Below are positions 1 through 7,008 of a DNA stretch of 48,956 nucleotides, piece by piece. Source of the DNA: an uncultured Clostridia bacterium (lineage in GTDB: Bacteria > Bacillota > Clostridia > Christensenellales > Borkfalkiaceae); contig CANRND010000018.1 in assembly GCA_947631905.1 (NCBI GenBank), forward strand, positions 1 through 48,956. Reading direction: 5' to 3'. The number at the start of each line of letters is the position of its first letter. Within the stretch, counting starts at the first letter, position 1. Below the pieces are notes generated by a model. It was not told where the DNA came from. It saw only the letters and a list, made by a program, of their open reading frames with translations, and made no database searches. Made by a program: the position numbers and the translations under genes.

Positions 1-484
1 GGAATCGAACACAAACCTGCCGCTGTCCGTCCATGCCCATGTAGAGCGAGGTCGCAGAAGAAAGGGAGAGCTTGAGCTTGCACGCCTTTGCAAACATCGT
101 CACGAGGCCGCATGCGCTCTCGTACGTGCTGTCCACCACGTCTACGTCGGCGATCTTCTCGCAGTAGATGTGATGGTCGAACCGCAAGGTCTTTTCGGCG
201 GTCTTGTAGCGGTCGTCGCAGATGAGACGGGAGGAGCCGCAGTCGAGGATCACGGCGAGCGCGCCGCGGTAGGTCTCGTCGGGGATCTCGTCGAACGTGA
301 CCTTTACAAAGGGGAGGCGGGTGGCGACGTCGCCCACCATATAAACTTTCTTTTTGGGAAAATTGTCCTTGATGAGTTGGGCAAGCCCCATCTGGCTGCC
401 CAACGCGTCGCCGTCGGGGTACGAGTGGCGGTGGATGATGACCGTATCGTACTTTTTGATCAATCTGAGCGCTTCTTTGAACAT
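1..484 (-). CDS. nrnA: DHH-family phosphoesterase, NrnA-like (3' end outside window, apparent frameshift)
   Basis: The gene starts at an ATG at 484 (minus strand) preceded by GGAAGG and runs off the left edge. The protein begins MFKEALRLIKKYDTVIIHRH and continues into SYPDGDALGSQ, the metal-binding DHH-family motif; further DHH-type segments are VILDCGSS and RFDHH. NrnA-type enzymes degrade nanoRNAs and often dephosphorylate pAp in the cytoplasm. At about 31-34 the frame becomes MGMDGQRQ, but skipping one base there reads TDSGRFVFDS, which matches the family motif G-x-x-TD-[TS]-G-x-F. About two bases therefore appear to be missing, through either a sequence error close to the contig edge or a real frameshift. 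The family call is firm; the exact substrate is inferred. Confidence 0.8.
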   Translation of the reverse strand, partial: MFKEALRLIKKYDTVIIHRHSYPDGDALGSQMGLAQLIKDNFPKKKVYMVGDVATRLPFVKVTFDEIPDETYRGALAVILDCGSSRLICDDRYKTAEKTLRFDHHIYCEKIADVDVVDSTYESACGLVTMFAKACKLKLSLSSATSLYMGMDGQRQVCVRF

Positions 485-520
485 CGCGTTCCTTCCTTTT
501 GTTTTTTGCTTTGAAGATAT

Positions 521-549
521 ATTATATCATATCTCTTCCGATCTGTCAA
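521..549 (-). promoter_or_regulatory. sigma-A promoter of the DHH phosphoesterase gene
   Basis: On the minus strand TTGACA (plus-strand 544-549) and TATAAT (521-526) are separated by exactly 17 bp, about 40 bp upstream of the ATG at 484. This is a perfect consensus vegetative promoter. Confidence 0.85.
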
Positions 550-565
550 CCTGTTCCCGTTCCGC

Positions 566-594
566 TTGACAAGCCTTGAAAGAGAAAGTATAAT
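566..594 (+). promoter_or_regulatory. sigma-A promoter of the HAD/guanylate-kinase fusion gene
   Basis: TTGACA (566-571) and TATAAT (589-594) are 17 bp apart. The expected transcription start near 601 rules out the in-frame ATG at 566, which overlaps the -35 box, and supports the ATG at 620. The -35 boxes of this promoter and the divergent one lie back to back, 16 bp apart. Confidence 0.85.
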
Positions 595-619
595 AATAGT
601 ACATAAGCGAGGTCTGTTT

Positions 620-1750
620 ATGAAAAAATACAGGATCCGCGTCGGCCTCGACGTGGACGATACTCTCTACGAATGCAATTCCTATGCGGTGTCCATCATC
701 AACCGCCGCCACCCCGACGAGGAACCGCTCCGGATCGAGGAGATCAGGAGCTGGGGCGGCGCGGAGCGGCACGGCGACGAGCGCATCGCGCTCTATTCCG
801 ATCCCGAGTTTGTCCGCACCCAGCCGATCACCGAGGGCGCGCAGGAATTTGTGAAAAAACTTTCGGAGATCGCGGACGTGTTCTTTGTGACCGCCGTTCC
901 CGCGCCCTGTATGAGTGCGCGCGCCGAGCGGCTCGTGAAAGACTTCCCCGAGATCCCGCCCCAAAACATCATGATCGGCACGCGGAAAGACGTGCTTTCG
1001 CTCGACATCATGCTCGACGACGGGGCGCACAATATTTCCAGCTCTCGCGCGGCTTATCCCGTCCTCTTCCGCAAACCGTGGAACGCGGGGCTTTCGGGCC
1101 TGCTCTCCGTGAACAGCTACGACGATTTTTTGCACTTCTGCGAGATGGTGAGAAGTTCCTTTTCCGAGACCTTTCCCACCCTCGGAGAGGGGGGCGTTTT
1201 GTGCCTTGTGGGTCCCTCGGGTTCGTTCAAAACGGAGATCGCAAACGGGCTTACGCAGCTCGAAGGGTTTGAAAAGCCGCTCACTTCCACCACCCGCCCA
1301 CGCCGCAAGACGGAGGGCGCGGAATCGTACCGCTTTATCTCCGAGGCGCAGTTCATCCGCGAGATGAATGCGGGCAGTTACATCGAGACCACCGTATACA
1401 GCGGGTATCACTTCGGAACGTCGGAAAAGGACATCGCGCCCATCGTAAAGCGGGGACACGTCGCCGTGCTTCCCATCGACATCTGCGGGGCGATCACTTT
1501 GAAAAACCTCTACCGCCAACGCGCGATGCTGGTGTTTACCCGCAGGGACCGCGCCGAAGCCATCAAGAGCATTATCAGCAGGGACATCGATCTCGAAGAC
1601 AAAACGCGGCGGATCATGTCGCTCGATTTCGAATACCGCAACAGCGAGGTGTGCGACGTGGAGATCAACGTGGGGAACGACGTAAACGCGGCGGTCTCGA
1701 AGATCGTGGAGCTGGTGCGCCAAACTCCCGCACAGCAGCGCGGGGAATAA
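620..1750 (+). CDS. HAD 5'(3')-deoxyribonucleotidase-like / guanylate-kinase-like fusion protein
   Basis: This is a 376-aa two-domain protein. Residues about 5-180 are HAD-like: DVDDT (11-15) is the nucleophile/acid motif, FFVTAVP supplies the motif II Thr and LDDGAHN the acidic motif, as in 5'(3')-deoxyribonucleotidases. Residues about 190-365 resemble guanylate kinase, with P-loop GPSGSFKT (198-205) and STTRPRR followed by ESYRFIS, the GMP-binding signature. The canonical P-loop Gly is Phe203, so kinase activity may be altered or lost. The start at 620 is chosen because the promoter lies at 566-594, and GAGG precedes it. manA follows after 16 bp, so the two are probably co-transcribed. A role in nucleotide salvage or nucleotide-pool cleaning is inferred. 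Confidence 0.75.
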   Translation: MKKYRIRVGLDVDDTLYECNSYAVSIINRRHPDEEPLRIEEIRSWGGAERHGDERIALYSDPEFVRTQPITEGAQEFVKKLSEIADVFFVTAVPAPCMSARAERLVKDFPEIPPQNIMIGTRKDVLSLDIMLDDGAHNISSSRAAYPVLFRKPWNAGLSGLLSVNSYDDFLHFCEMVRSSFSETFPTLGEGGVLCLVGPSGSFKTEIANGLTQLEGFEKPLTSTTRPRRKTEGAESYRFISEAQFIREMNAGSYIETTVYSGYHFGTSEKDIAPIVKRGHVAVLPIDICGAITLKNLYRQRAMLVFTRRDRAEAIKSIISRDIDLEDKTRRIMSLDFEYRNSEVCDVEINVGNDVNAAVSKIVELVRQTPAQQRGE

Positions 1751-1766
1751 AACAAACGAAAAAACT

Positions 1767-2672
1767 ATGCTTGTAAAACTCAAACCTGCATTGAAAAATT
1801 ATATCTGGGCAGGCAAACGGCTTGCGCGGGAATGGGGAAAGGGTACGCCCGGGGAGGACATTGCCGAGGCGTGGGAACTTTCTTTCCACCCCGACGGCCC
1901 CGCCTTGATCGCGGAGGGAGAATATCGCGGACGGGAACTGAGGAGCGTTGCGCGGGCGGAGACGTGGGGCAGAAATTGCGCACGTTTTGCGTTTTTCCCC
2001 GTGCTTACAAAGTTCATCGACGCGGCTTCCCCGCTGTCCATCCAGGTGCATCCGTCCGACGGGTACGCCCTGCTTCATGAGGGGCAGTACGGCAAAACGG
2101 AGATGTGGCACATTCTCGGCGCGGAGGAGGGGGCGTGCATCTACCTCGGGCTGAAAGAGGACGTCACGCGGGAGCGCTTTGCCGCCGCCGTGGCGCAAAA
2201 CGCCGTGTGCGGGCTTCTCAACAAAATTCCCGTGCATGCGGGCGAAACGTACTTCATCCCGAGCGGAACGTTGCACGCCGTGGGCCGCGGGGTGACCCTC
2301 TTCGAGATCCAGGAGAACAGTTCGCTCACCTATCGGGTATACGACTACGGGCGGGTGGACGCAACGGGAAACCCGCGGGCGCTCCATGTGGAAAAAGCGC
2401 TCGAAGTATTGAATTACAGCCGCCTCGAAGTGCGGGATTCCCGCCGCGGCGATCTGCTCGGCTCCTGCCCGTATTTTTCCGCTTATTCGAAGCGGGGAAG
2501 CGGGAAGATCGGCCGCGAAGATAGCTATGTTTCCGTCACGGTCCTCGACGGAACGCTCCGCATGGAGGGAACAACGCTTTCAAAGGGAGAAACGGCGTTT
2601 CTCTCCGCGGGGACGGAGGCCGAAGCGGAGGGGGACGCGGAGTACATCCTCGTTTTTACGGACCGTCAATAG
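1767..2672 (+). CDS. manA: mannose-6-phosphate isomerase, class I
   Basis: This 301-aa cytoplasmic zinc enzyme interconverts mannose-6-phosphate and fructose-6-phosphate, linking mannose use and GDP-mannose precursors with glycolysis. The family zinc ligands are visible as Q93 and H95 (IQVHPSDGYA), E112 (KTEMWH) and H170 (SGTLHAVGRG). The segments WELSFHP, ENSSLTYRVYDYGR and the C-terminal cupin are also typical, and the length is normal for the short Firmicutes type. No clear ribosome binding site precedes the ATG, and the gap to the upstream gene is only 16 bp, so translation may be coupled. A hairpin terminator follows. Confidence 0.93.
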   Translation: MLVKLKPALKNYIWAGKRLAREWGKGTPGEDIAEAWELSFHPDGPALIAEGEYRGRELRSVARAETWGRNCARFAFFPVLTKFIDAASPLSIQVHPSDGYALLHEGQYGKTEMWHILGAEEGACIYLGLKEDVTRERFAAAVAQNAVCGLLNKIPVHAGETYFIPSGTLHAVGRGVTLFEIQENSSLTYRVYDYGRVDATGNPRALHVEKALEVLNYSRLEVRDSRRGDLLGSCPYFSAYSKRGSGKIGREDSYVSVTVLDGTLRMEGTTLSKGETAFLSAGTEAEAEGDAEYILVFTDRQ

Positions 2673-2684
2673 TTTTGCACCGAA

Positions 2685-2718
2685 AAAGCCCCGGCAGGAT
2701 ATTTCCCGTCGGGGCTTT
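2685..2718. terminator. bidirectional intrinsic terminator between convergent genes
   Basis: A 9-bp stem AAAGCCCCG (2685-2693) pairs with CGGGGCTTT (2710-2718). A-rich sequence on the left and T-rich sequence on the right let it serve both manA and the convergent lipoprotein gene. Confidence 0.75.
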
Positions 2719-2740
2719 CGTCTTGTTTTCTCGTTTACCC

Positions 2741-5398
2741 TCAGCTCCTGTTGAGCGTAACGCTAAGGGGATTGTCGGCGGACATGAAGAGGAGTTTATC
2801 CGCTTTTCCGTCATATGTCATGGACATCAAATAATAGGTCGCCCCGTTTACCGTGAGGGTAAAGCCCTCGGAGTCGTCGTAATCTTCGATCTCGGCCGTA
2901 TAGCTGTTTGCCCCGATCTTTACGGTGATAGTGTCCGCGGTGATCACGATCTCATAGGCCGTGCCGTCCGAGGCCGTTCCCTGAAACGTTCCGACGAACT
3001 GAGAGGGAATTTTGGTGGACGGTGCGGGACCGGGACCGGGTTCCTTGACGCGTTCGAGCTTGATCATTACGGAATAGTCTTCGGACATGAACATGATTTG
3101 GTCTACCGTATCATCACTGCCCATAGACGACAGATAATAAGTCGCACCGTTTACCGTGAGGGTAAAGCCCTCATAGTCGTCGTAATCGTCGATCCCGGCC
3201 GTGTAGCTCGTTCCTCCTATTTTTACGGTGATAGCGTCTGCGGTGATTTCGATCTCATAATCGGTGCCGTCTGTAAAATAGCTCCCCGCGGGTAACCCCT
3301 TAAACGTTCCGACAAATTCGGAGGGGATGCCCGTGGACGGTGCGGGACCGGGTTCCCCGCCGCCTTCTCTGTCGAGCGTAACCTCCACGGAATCGTCGTC
3401 GGCGGACATGAACATGATCTGGTCTATCGTGTCCCCATAGCCATAAGACATCAAATAATAAGTTACCCCGTTCACCGTGAGTGTAAAACCATAGTAGTCG
3501 TCATATTCCACGATCTCTGCCGTGTAGCTGTTTGTTCCGATCTTTACGGTGATAGCGTCCGCAGTGATCTCGATCTCATAGGCTGTGCCGTCCGAGGCCG
3601 CCCCCTTAAATGTTCCGACGAATTTGAAAGGAATATCGGTGGACGGCGCGGCCTCGGGTTCTGGTTCGCCGATCTCGATCGGAAGCACGGTGCTGCCGAA
3701 ATCGGAGAACGTGAGCGTCACATCTTCTCTGATGTAGCCCCTATAATCGTAGGTAAAATGCACCTGATACAGCACGCCGTCTTTTAAAATGATGGTGCAA
3801 TCGAGGGCATAGGCATAATATTCGATCTGATCTGCGCCGATCGCAAACAGTTGGGCAATGGCGCCCGCGAGTCCGCCGTAGTCATCCATGATAAAGAGAT
3901 CGGGGATGCGGACGGAATACTGTTCGTTGCCGTCATATCCTACCAGCGAGTAGGGAAGAGGATCGAAGACGAACGCCGCTTTCAGATCGTCGATGGTAAT
4001 CATTTCCGAGTACGCTTCCCCAAACGTCGCGGTTTGCGTAGACGGGTCGTAGTCAAAGGGATATACCGTACCGTCGAACACGGTGTAACCGCTCTCCCAA
4101 CCCTCGGTATCTTCGTAGATCGCGTCTTTTGTTACATAGATCTTTCCGTTCACATCGTCCTCACCCTCTTCGACGCGTTTTAGGGTAACCGTATAGCTCT
4201 CCGCACTTGCCGCCGCGGTGAGCGCCTGTTTCAAGGTCTCGTGCTGCGGGGTCATCGTGTAGTCCGTGAGCCATTCCTGCGGAACGGCCGCCGTGCCGAG
4301 GTCCTTGATCTCGTACGTGTATTCGTATTCGGAGTCGATGTAATTTTCGAGGTTCGTCACGCGCTCCGTCATGATCTGCAATTTCACAAACACGCCGTTT
4401 TCGAGGAAGAGGCGGAACGAGGCGATGTCTTCCTCATATCCCGTGATCGCCGCGGCCGCCGCGGCTGCCTTTTCGGGAGAAAGCTCCCAAACGTTCTTTT
4501 CCGCCAACGTGAAATCGTCGGGAGTCAGCAGGGCAAAGGGGTTAAAGAAGTCGGCAAAGTCGTCTTCCGAATCCTGCAAGGAAAGTTTACCCTCTTCATC
4601 GTGCGTGACGAGCGCGATCTTTCCCTGTTTTTCCACAAATACGGCGTTGAAATAATAGTCGCCGCCGACGAACTTTTCGGTCTGCCAGATCGCCTTTTGG
4701 GGAGCGTCGAACAAGACGGTAAGATCCATTTCGATCTCCTCTTCAAAGGCGTAATCGTGGTTGATCATCTTGCCGTCGAAAAATACCGAACCTTGCAACG
4801 TACTCAGCGTTTGCGCGTTCGGGCCTGCCAAACGGAACGTGACGGTAATTGTCGTATCCGCAGAGACCGTAAGGGCGTATTTCCCGTCATTGTCGAGCGC
4901 CGCGTCCTCATCCCCGCTTACCGAAAACGTATCCACTTCGTATCCGTCTTCGGGGACAACTTGCACCGTTACTTCCGATCCCTCTTTATATTGGTTGTCG
5001 GCAGCCTGTGGCAACAGCGAGACCGAACCTTTCTCCTCGTCGTAAGAGAGGGTCACGGCATAAACGGGGGAAAGCACTTCGCGGAACGTGACGGAAACCG
5101 TTGTATCGGCAGAGACCGTAAAGGCGTATTTCCCGTCATTGTCGAGCGCCGCGTCCGCCGCTCCCGTCACCGAGAAAGTGTTTACTTCGTAGCCGCTCTT
5201 GGGCGTTACGGTAACGGTCACCTCCGTTCCCTCGGTATATTTGCCGTCCGTCTCCGCGGGCGAAAGCGCTACGCTGCCCTGCGTGGCGTCGTATGCGAGC
5301 GTGACCGTATAGGACGTCTTGCCGCACGCCACGGCGCCGAACAGGCACAATGCCAGCACGACAAGCATGATCCCGCGCAAAAAGTTGTACTTTTTCAT
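2741..5398 (-). CDS. large repeat-containing surface lipoprotein
   Basis: This is an 885-aa exported lipoprotein. A signal peptide (MKKYNFLRGIMLVVLALCLF) ends in lipobox GAVAC, with lipidated Cys about residue 25. Two tandem domains follow (SYTVTLAYD... and VYAVTLSYD..., each ending DGKYA.TVSADTT..VTF), which resemble the divergent InlB B-repeat/bacterial-repeat family of adhesins. The middle is unassigned. The C-terminus carries three copies of a roughly 95-residue module (F.GTF.G...Y.I.ITAD.ITVKIG..SYTA...DYDD..GFTLTVNG.TYYL.S). It is a single-gene unit with its own promoter at 5430-5459. Its ligand is unknown; attachment to the outer membrane face and a binding role are inferred from architecture. 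Confidence 0.8.
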   Translation of the reverse strand: MKKYNFLRGIMLVVLALCLFGAVACGKTSYTVTLAYDATQGSVALSPAETDGKYTEGTEVTVTVTPKSGYEVNTFSVTGAADAALDNDGKYAFTVSADTTVSVTFREVLSPVYAVTLSYDEEKGSVSLLPQAADNQYKEGSEVTVQVVPEDGYEVDTFSVSGDEDAALDNDGKYALTVSADTTITVTFRLAGPNAQTLSTLQGSVFFDGKMINHDYAFEEEIEMDLTVLFDAPQKAIWQTEKFVGGDYYFNAVFVEKQGKIALVTHDEEGKLSLQDSEDDFADFFNPFALLTPDDFTLAEKNVWELSPEKAAAAAAAITGYEEDIASFRLFLENGVFVKLQIMTERVTNLENYIDSEYEYTYEIKDLGTAAVPQEWLTDYTMTPQHETLKQALTAAASAESYTVTLKRVEEGEDDVNGKIYVTKDAIYEDTEGWESGYTVFDGTVYPFDYDPSTQTATFGEAYSEMITIDDLKAAFVFDPLPYSLVGYDGNEQYSVRIPDLFIMDDYGGLAGAIAQLFAIGADQIEYYAYALDCTIILKDGVLYQVHFTYDYRGYIREDVTLTFSDFGSTVLPIEIGEPEPEAAPSTDIPFKFVGTFKGAASDGTAYEIEITADAITVKIGTNSYTAEIVEYDDYYGFTLTVNGVTYYLMSYGYGDTIDQIMFMSADDDSVEVTLDREGGGEPGPAPSTGIPSEFVGTFKGLPAGSYFTDGTDYEIEITADAITVKIGGTSYTAGIDDYDDYEGFTLTVNGATYYLSSMGSDDTVDQIMFMSEDYSVMIKLERVKEPGPGPAPSTKIPSQFVGTFQGTASDGTAYEIVITADTITVKIGANSYTAEIEDYDDSEGFTLTVNGATYYLMSMTYDGKADKLLFMSADNPLSVTLNRS
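2750..3650 (-). repeat. three tandem C-terminal protein repeats (about 95 codons each)
   Basis: Three in-frame modules lie at approximately 2750-3010, 3055-3325 and 3370-3630. Each contains an ITAD.ITVKIG strand followed by GFTLTVNG.TYYL, and short Pro/Gly linkers (EPGPAPST type) join them. DNA identity between copies is high, suggesting recent duplication. Confidence 0.7.
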
Positions 5399-5429
5399 AT
5401 CGTTCTCCTAAAAATATGTGATATATCCC

Positions 5430-5459
5430 ATAATAGCATGGCGCTTTGCGCCTTGTCAA
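5430..5459 (-). promoter_or_regulatory. promoter of the repeat lipoprotein, with palindrome in the spacer
   Basis: On the minus strand TTGACA (plus 5454-5459) and TATTAT (5430-5435) are 18 bp apart, with a TG upstream of the -10. The spacer contains the palindrome GGCGC-TTT-GCGCC (5440-5452), a plausible operator position. Confidence 0.7.
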
Positions 5460-5637
5460 GGAAAAAAGGATAAGTTTTATTTATAATATTTATATAATGT
5501 AGTATATTTCCTTATATATTCGCAATTTTCGCATAAAAAATGCTCGCAAAGAGGCTCGGCGGAAAGAAAAATGCGGGTACGGCCCTGCCTTTTTCGGAAA
5601 AAAATCGATAAAAAATGTTTGAAACCGCTTCGGGGGG

Positions 5638-5668
5638 TTGACAAAATAAGAGGGAGGAGTGATATAAT
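5638..5668 (+). promoter_or_regulatory. promoter of the 373-aa lipoprotein gene
   Basis: TTGACA (5638-5643) and TATAAT (5663-5668) are separated by 19 bp; the gene starts at 5704 after an AGGAGG-like site. The 305-bp divergent intergenic stretch 5399-5703 otherwise holds only the opposing promoter at 5430-5459 and AT-rich DNA with no further gene seen. Confidence 0.65.
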
Positions 5669-5703
5669 ATTTACGGTCTCCCAAACACAGAAGGAGGAAG
5701 AAT

Positions 5704-6825
5704 ATGAAAAAGTTTGGTGTATGTATCGGGCTTGCGCTCATGTTCGGTCTGTTTTCCCTTGCGGGATGCGACTTTACGGTGGGACAAGACGAAACGGCAA
5801 AAACGCCCTCCGCTACGCTCCCTTCCGTATCCGAGGAACTTCCGTCCGAAGGCGGCTCCGAAGAAGAGGCTCCCCGCGAAGAGGAAGGCGGTCAGGAGGA
5901 GAACGGCGGTCAGGGGGAAAGCGGCCGCGAAGAACCGCAAAAACCCGCGGTTTCTCCGCTCGCGCTTCTCGACGCCGTGGACGTTTCCGCGGCGTTCGGG
6001 GACAGAGAGGCGGAAGGGTGGTCCTTTGGCCTGAAAGCGGAGGGGGGACTGAACGCCTCTTACGGGTTCGATCTCACTTCTCAGATCAGCGGCAGGGAAA
6101 AATTGAATACGGAATGCGGCATCGAAGTCGGGATAGAAGACCTCTTCGGGCTTCGTTCCAACGAGAACAATGCGTTCGGGTTCAACCTGTTCGGCGGCGG
6201 AAAGGCGAGCCTTGCGTTGCACTACCGCGGCCCCGATCGGGATTCCGATCCCCTGCTCAAAAACTTCGAAGCCGGTTTCCGCCACGACGGCGACCTCATT
6301 TGGTATGCGGGAGAGGGGGAGAACGAGTCCAAAATCTCCCTCACCGAATTGAAAGAAAAGCTCGGGGCGGCGGCGATGACGGAGACGTTCGGGCGGATGG
6401 GGGACGCGTTTGCGGTCATTCCCGAAGAACTGAGCAAGGGCGTTTCGCTGCGGCTCGCCGTGGAAAAGCTCATCGCGCTCGGGTTTACGGCGGAGATCGA
6501 CGACTCGGACGGCGTGGCCGTGTCCCTGAAAGCGAACGCGGGCTTTTATACCGATCTTCTCAACGATATGCTGGAAGAGCTGCTTCCCTCCGATTGGCTT
6601 ACATATCTCCCGCGCGCCGATTTCGGCTACGAGAGGACGGTTTTCAATATCAGACTTGCGTTCGGCAAGGACGGGCTTTTTCAGGAATACTCCATGTCGA
6701 GCGACGTCGCTTTGACCGCCTCTTTGGAAGTGCGCAACCTGTTTGTGAGCCACAGCGTGCTGAAATCGGGCGGGGATCTCTCCTTTACGGCATACAGCGG
6801 TGAGATCGGCGCGGCGGAAGAATAA
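5704..6825 (+). CDS. lipoprotein of unknown function
   Basis: This is a 373-aa exported lipoprotein. The signal peptide MKKFGVCIGLALMFGLF ends in lipobox SLAGC, giving Cys about residue 22. Residues about 35-85 are a low-complexity Glu/Gly/Pro-rich linker that probably spans the cell wall. The remaining roughly 290 residues look globular and beta-rich, with no motif I can assign. GAAGGAGG upstream supports the start. It is a monocistronic unit between its own promoter and the strong terminator at 6842-6874. A surface role is inferred from the lipobox only. Confidence 0.75.
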   Translation: MKKFGVCIGLALMFGLFSLAGCDFTVGQDETAKTPSATLPSVSEELPSEGGSEEEAPREEEGGQEENGGQGESGREEPQKPAVSPLALLDAVDVSAAFGDREAEGWSFGLKAEGGLNASYGFDLTSQISGREKLNTECGIEVGIEDLFGLRSNENNAFGFNLFGGGKASLALHYRGPDRDSDPLLKNFEAGFRHDGDLIWYAGEGENESKISLTELKEKLGAAAMTETFGRMGDAFAVIPEELSKGVSLRLAVEKLIALGFTAEIDDSDGVAVSLKANAGFYTDLLNDMLEELLPSDWLTYLPRADFGYERTVFNIRLAFGKDGLFQEYSMSSDVALTASLEVRNLFVSHSVLKSGGDLSFTAYSGEIGAAEE

Positions 6826-6841
6826 CGGCGTTTCAACGCGG

Positions 6842-6874
6842 ACGGCGGGTACATGGTACCCGCCGTATTTTTTT
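6842..6874 (+). terminator. strong intrinsic terminator
   Basis: A perfect 11-bp stem ACGGCGGGTAC (6842-6852) and GTACCCGCCGT (6856-6866) with an ATG triloop is followed by a run of eight T residues. Confidence 0.92.
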
Positions 6875-6944
6875 ACGGAAGCGCAACGATCGTGTGAAAC
6901 TATGATTTCAATTCACAAAAATGGAAAAATTTTATCAAAAACGA

Positions 6945-6973
6945 TTGCAAAAAATTTAATTAGGGTGTATAAT
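6945..6973 (+). promoter_or_regulatory. promoter of the nucleoside kinase gene
   Basis: TTGCAA (6945-6950) and TATAAT (6968-6973) are 17 bp apart, 35 bp before the ATG at 7009, which has a GGGGGAGG ribosome binding site. Confidence 0.8.
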
Positions 6974-7008
6974 AAAACACCAAACGAAGATCGGGGGGAG
7001 GAAAAACC

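Noticed and set aside
170..514. Open frame on the plus strand opposite the DHH phosphoesterase gene
   Set aside because: It has no ribosome binding site or family motif, and it is antisense to a gene with clear DHH motifs and a perfect promoter.
566..619. Upstream in-frame ATG at 566 for the HAD fusion gene
   Set aside because: It overlaps the -35 box of a perfect promoter; the ATG at 620 lies downstream of the expected transcript start.
527..1783. Long open frame antisense to the HAD/guanylate-kinase fusion
   Set aside because: It mirrors the GC-rich codon pattern of the sense gene and has Arg/Asp/His-rich composition without any motif or RBS.
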